Shown here: positions 5,764 through 7,743 of the stretch, piece by piece
How positions within the stretch are numbered: the stretch's first letter is position 1
How the letters are laid out: each line of letters begins with the position of its first letter
Assembly (NCBI GenBank): GCA_900549135.1
Contig: URNI01000092.1
Span: 1-7,743, forward strand
Direction: 5' to 3'
DNA length: 7,743 nt
From: an uncultured Collinsella sp.
GTDB lineage: Bacteria; Actinomycetota; Coriobacteriia; Coriobacteriales; Coriobacteriaceae
Position numbers and translations under genes: made by a program
The notes under the pieces: generated by a model
What the model was told of the DNA's origin: nothing
Databases searched by the model: none
The model's input: only the letters and a program-made list of their open reading frames with translations

Positions 5764-6528
5764 CTAGCAAATGACCTGCGTATGCTCCTCGATGGCGGCA
5801 CGATCTTCGGCGGCGATGCCCGGCTCGCACACCACGGCGTCCAGGCTGTCCAGACGGCAGAAGGTGTAGAAGTCGCGCTTGCCAATCTTGCTGGAGTCGG
5901 CGATGAGGTAGCGTGAATCGGCCTTGCTAAAGGCGAGCTGCTGGATGCGGCCCTCTTCCATGTTAGACGTGGACACGTCGCCGTCCAAAATGCCGTTGGC
6001 GCCGATAAACGCCGCGTCGATGCCCAGTGCACGCAGGGTATCCTCGGCCGTTGGTCCCACAAAAGCGGCGGTGCGGCGACGGTACATGCCGCCTACCAGG
6101 CACAGGTCACAGTCCTCGCGCGCCTCGAGCAGGTTAAAGACCGAAAGCGAGTTAGTCACGATGCGCAGGCGGCACGCCGGCAGCATCGAGGCCATCTGCT
6201 CAACCGTGGTGCCCGTACCCAAAAAGATGGTCGAGCCTTCCTCGATAAGCTCCACGGCGCGGCGCGCGATCTGCAGCTTTTCCTCGGCATGCTTGGTGCG
6301 CTTTTCGCTGTGCGAATACTCATGGCGCAACATAGCATGTGGACGGCCCTGCGCACTGCGGGCTCCACCGTGCACGCGTTCGATCTCGCCCAGGCTCGCA
6401 AGTTCCTCAAGGTCGCGGCGGATCGTCATATCCGAGACGCCCAACGCATCCGAAATCTCCTTGACCGAGACCGTTCCCTGTTCCTCGAGCAGCTGCCGAA
6501 CCTTATCCTGTCGCTCCGCTTTAATCAC
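5764..6528 (-). CDS. DeoR-family sugar-responsive transcriptional regulator
   Basis: The 254-residue product has the normal DeoR layout. Residues 1-55 are the helix-turn-helix domain, with VSVKEISDALGVSDMTIRRD and the following EIERVHGGA signature. Residues 75-254 are the ribose-5-phosphate-isomerase-like sensor domain, with the phosphate-binding GTGTT (104-108), TNSLS, LVGG and DSSKIG motifs that bind sugar phosphates in the family. I chose the GTG at 6528 because GAGGA lies 6 nt upstream and the protein then starts with the typical IKAERQ; the longer frame from a GTG at 6555 has no ribosome binding site. The gene is divergent from galM and is preceded by a likely autorepression site. Its central part is duplicated as the fragment at 1262-1565. 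Target genes are unknown; galM and sugar PTS genes are plausible. Confidence 0.93.
   Translation of the reverse strand: MIKAERQDKVRQLLEEQGTVSVKEISDALGVSDMTIRRDLEELASLGEIERVHGGARSAQGRPHAMLRHEYSHSEKRTKHAEEKLQIARRAVELIEEGSTIFLGTGTTVEQMASMLPACRLRIVTNSLSVFNLLEAREDCDLCLVGGMYRRRTAAFVGPTAEDTLRALGIDAAFIGANGILDGDVSTSNMEEGRIQQLAFSKADSRYLIADSSKIGKRDFYTFCRLDSLDAVVCEPGIAAEDRAAIEEHTQVIC
5885..6159. repeat. direct repeat, copy 2, inside the intact deoR gene
   Basis: Partner of 1291-1565, same orientation, about 90% identical by hand count. It covers codons 124-215 of the regulator. The match starts and stops within the gene, so only an internal portion is shared. Confidence 0.85.
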
Positions 6529-6562
6529 GATGAGTCCTCGCTGTTCCACGCTCACGTCAATT

Positions 6563-6607
6563 CAAACAATAACGAACAAATTGTATCAGACTCGCGCGCG
6601 TCAGAAA
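6563..6607 (-). promoter_or_regulatory. deoR promoter with downstream heptamer direct repeats
   Basis: On the minus strand TACAAT (6585-6580), preceded by TG one base upstream, forms an extended -10. TTTCTG (6607-6602) is a weak -35 at 16-nt spacing. Immediately downstream, TTGTTCG (6579-6573) and TTGTTTG (6569-6563) are near-identical heptamers exactly 10 bp apart, on the same face of the helix. TGTTTG-like direct repeats are common operators for DeoR-family repressors, so this is a probable autorepression site. Confidence 0.5.
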
Positions 6608-6630
6608 TGAACGCCCGCACAGCTCCAATC

Positions 6631-6681
6631 ATCACTTTTTTGAGAAAAATACCCCCTGCTTTAGTGGGGTGTAGTGATAAT
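6631..6681 (+). promoter_or_regulatory. folded element and possible -10 upstream of galM
   Basis: ATCACT (6631-6636) pairs with AGTGAT (6673-6678), and ACCCC (6651-6655) pairs with GGGGT (6666-6670). The stretch between them on the left, a T-run then GAG then an A-run, can fold on itself, giving a three-way-junction shape. GATAAT (6676-6681) is a -10-like box for galM overlapping the outer arm; no good -35 is visible. Read leftwards, the inner stem is followed by TATTTTTC and resembles a weak terminator. Confidence 0.35.
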
Positions 6682-6733
6682 CTCGCCTGTTCGCGCTACA
6701 GTTTGTCGGAAATACCTCGATGTTAGGAACCAA

Positions 6734-7743
6734 ATGATCACTTCCGAGCTTTTCGGCACCGCGCCGTGCGGTACCCCCGTTCATCGTTACACCCTCAACG
6801 GGCCCGAGATCTGCGTTCGCATTATGGACTATGGTGCCACTGTGTTGGGCATCGACGTGCCCGACATCCCCGGCAACGTGCGCGATGTGGTGCTGGGCTT
6901 CGATAAGCTCGAGGATTACTTTGACAACCCCGCCTGCTTTGGCGCGACCATCGGCCCCGTGGCCAACCGCACTGCGGGTGCCACGATCACCATCGCCGGC
7001 ACGGACTGGCATATGCCCGCCAACGAAGGCGCCAACAACCTGCACAGCGATCTTGAGCACGGCCTGCACAAGCGCGTGTGGGATGTTGAGCTCGACGAGG
7101 CCCACAATGCCGTGCGCATGACCACCTCGCTTGAGGACGGTGAGCTGGGTCTTCCCGGCAACCGCACCTTTACGGCCGTGTTTACCGTGACGCGCACCGG
7201 CTGCTTCCGTATCGAATACGGCTGCGAGAGCGACCGCGCCACCTACGTGTCCATGACCAACCACACGTACTTTAACCTTGCCGGCCATAACGCCGGCATG
7301 GACTGTGAGCACTTCTTTGTTGCTAACGCCGCCCACTACCTGCCCGTTAACGAGCAGAACATCCCCACCGGCGAGATTGCTCCGGTCGAGGGCACGCCAT
7401 TTGACTTCCGTGAGCTGCGCCCCGTCGCACCTGGCATGGAGGCCGACGATCCACAGATTAAGCAGGCACGCGGCTACGACCACTGCCTGTGCATCGATGA
7501 CTATCAGTACGGTCGCAACCTGCGCCGCGCGATGCACGTCGAGGAGATGTGGACCGGTCGTGAGCTGGACTACTACACCACCGCCCCGGGTCTGCAGCTC
7601 TACACTGGCAATTGGCTGGGCGACGAGCACGCCAAGGACGATGCCAACTATAGCTGGGGCGCCGGCTTTGCCCTCGAGGCAGAGATGTACCCCGACACGC
7701 CGCACCAGCCGCTGTTCCCGCAGGGCATTGTGGGCCCGGGTCA
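6734..7743 (+). CDS. galM: aldose 1-epimerase (mutarotase), 3' end just beyond window
   Basis: This cytoplasmic enzyme interconverts the alpha and beta anomers of galactose and glucose, feeding the Leloir pathway. In view are 336 codons plus two bases; family length is about 340-350, so only a few residues are missing. The ATG has AGGA at 6725-6728, 5 nt upstream. Expected active-site residues are present: ANR (Arg79) and NNLH (His104) on the substrate side, NHTYFNL with the catalytic acid His177, GYDH (Asp249), and the catalytic base Glu315 in FALEAEMYPD. The gene is divergent from deoR with a 205-bp spacer. It has the GC-rich codon use of the host-like genes, unlike the PTS module to its left. 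No galactokinase or uridylyltransferase gene is in view. Confidence 0.95.
   Translation, partial: MITSELFGTAPCGTPVHRYTLNGPEICVRIMDYGATVLGIDVPDIPGNVRDVVLGFDKLEDYFDNPACFGATIGPVANRTAGATITIAGTDWHMPANEGANNLHSDLEHGLHKRVWDVELDEAHNAVRMTTSLEDGELGLPGNRTFTAVFTVTRTGCFRIEYGCESDRATYVSMTNHTYFNLAGHNAGMDCEHFFVANAAHYLPVNEQNIPTGEIAPVEGTPFDFRELRPVAPGMEADDPQIKQARGYDHCLCIDDYQYGRNLRRAMHVEEMWTGRELDYYTTAPGLQLYTGNWLGDEHAKDDANYSWGAGFALEAEMYPDTPHQPLFPQGIVGPG

Noticed and set aside
5924..6610. A 228-codon plus-strand frame over the deoR gene, echoed at 1330-1569
   Set aside because: It is Ser/Arg-rich and antisense to the DeoR coding sequence. It appears at both places only because the underlying DNA is repeated.
6632..7705. 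A 357-codon open frame on the minus strand opposite galM
   Set aside because: The plus strand encodes aldose 1-epimerase with all catalytic residues. The antisense product is Val/Gly/His-rich and shows no family motif.

Overview
The window looks like accessory carbohydrate-utilisation DNA from a high-GC Gram-positive gut bacterium. A Coriobacteriia member such as Collinsella is my best guess. This is inference from the mix of PTS, DeoR and GntR genes, GC-rich host-like genes and an actinobacterial-type IS110 transposase; no rRNA or other marker is present to settle it.

Layout. (1) Positions 1 to about 1265 hold one end of an IS110-family element on the minus strand: a transposase cut by the window edge (1-998) and its GC-rich upstream non-coding end, where this family usually encodes its bridge RNA. 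(2) At about 1262-1565 is a fragment of a DeoR-family regulator, broken at one side by the IS end and lacking its DNA-binding half. (3) At 1658-5491 is a visibly more AT-rich three-gene module: a lactose/cellobiose-family PTS permease (EIICB, minus strand, with a strong terminator), a divergent TIM-barrel-like enzyme of uncertain function, and a GntR/UTRA regulator downstream of it. (4) At 5504-5648 are two related long-stem hairpins in tandem. (5) At 5764-6528 is an intact DeoR-family regulator (minus). (6) Divergent from it is galM, aldose 1-epimerase (6734 to the right edge), missing only its last few codons.

How it may work together. The GntR protein probably senses a phosphosugar and controls the divergent PTS/TIM-barrel pair. 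The shared intergenic region carries an 11-bp site twice, in inverted orientation, so that it reads the same way relative to each gene; one copy lies inside a good promoter. The PTS would import and phosphorylate a sugar, and the TIM-barrel protein could act on it or a derivative. The permease has no EIIA domain and no EIIA gene or phospho-glycosidase is in view, so partners must be encoded elsewhere.

History. The DeoR fragment and the intact DeoR gene lie in the same orientation on either side of the PTS module and are about 90% identical over 275 bp by hand alignment. The module may therefore have been inserted next to a deoR gene, or be able to leave by recombination between the copies; the IS110 then truncated, or inserted into, the outer copy.
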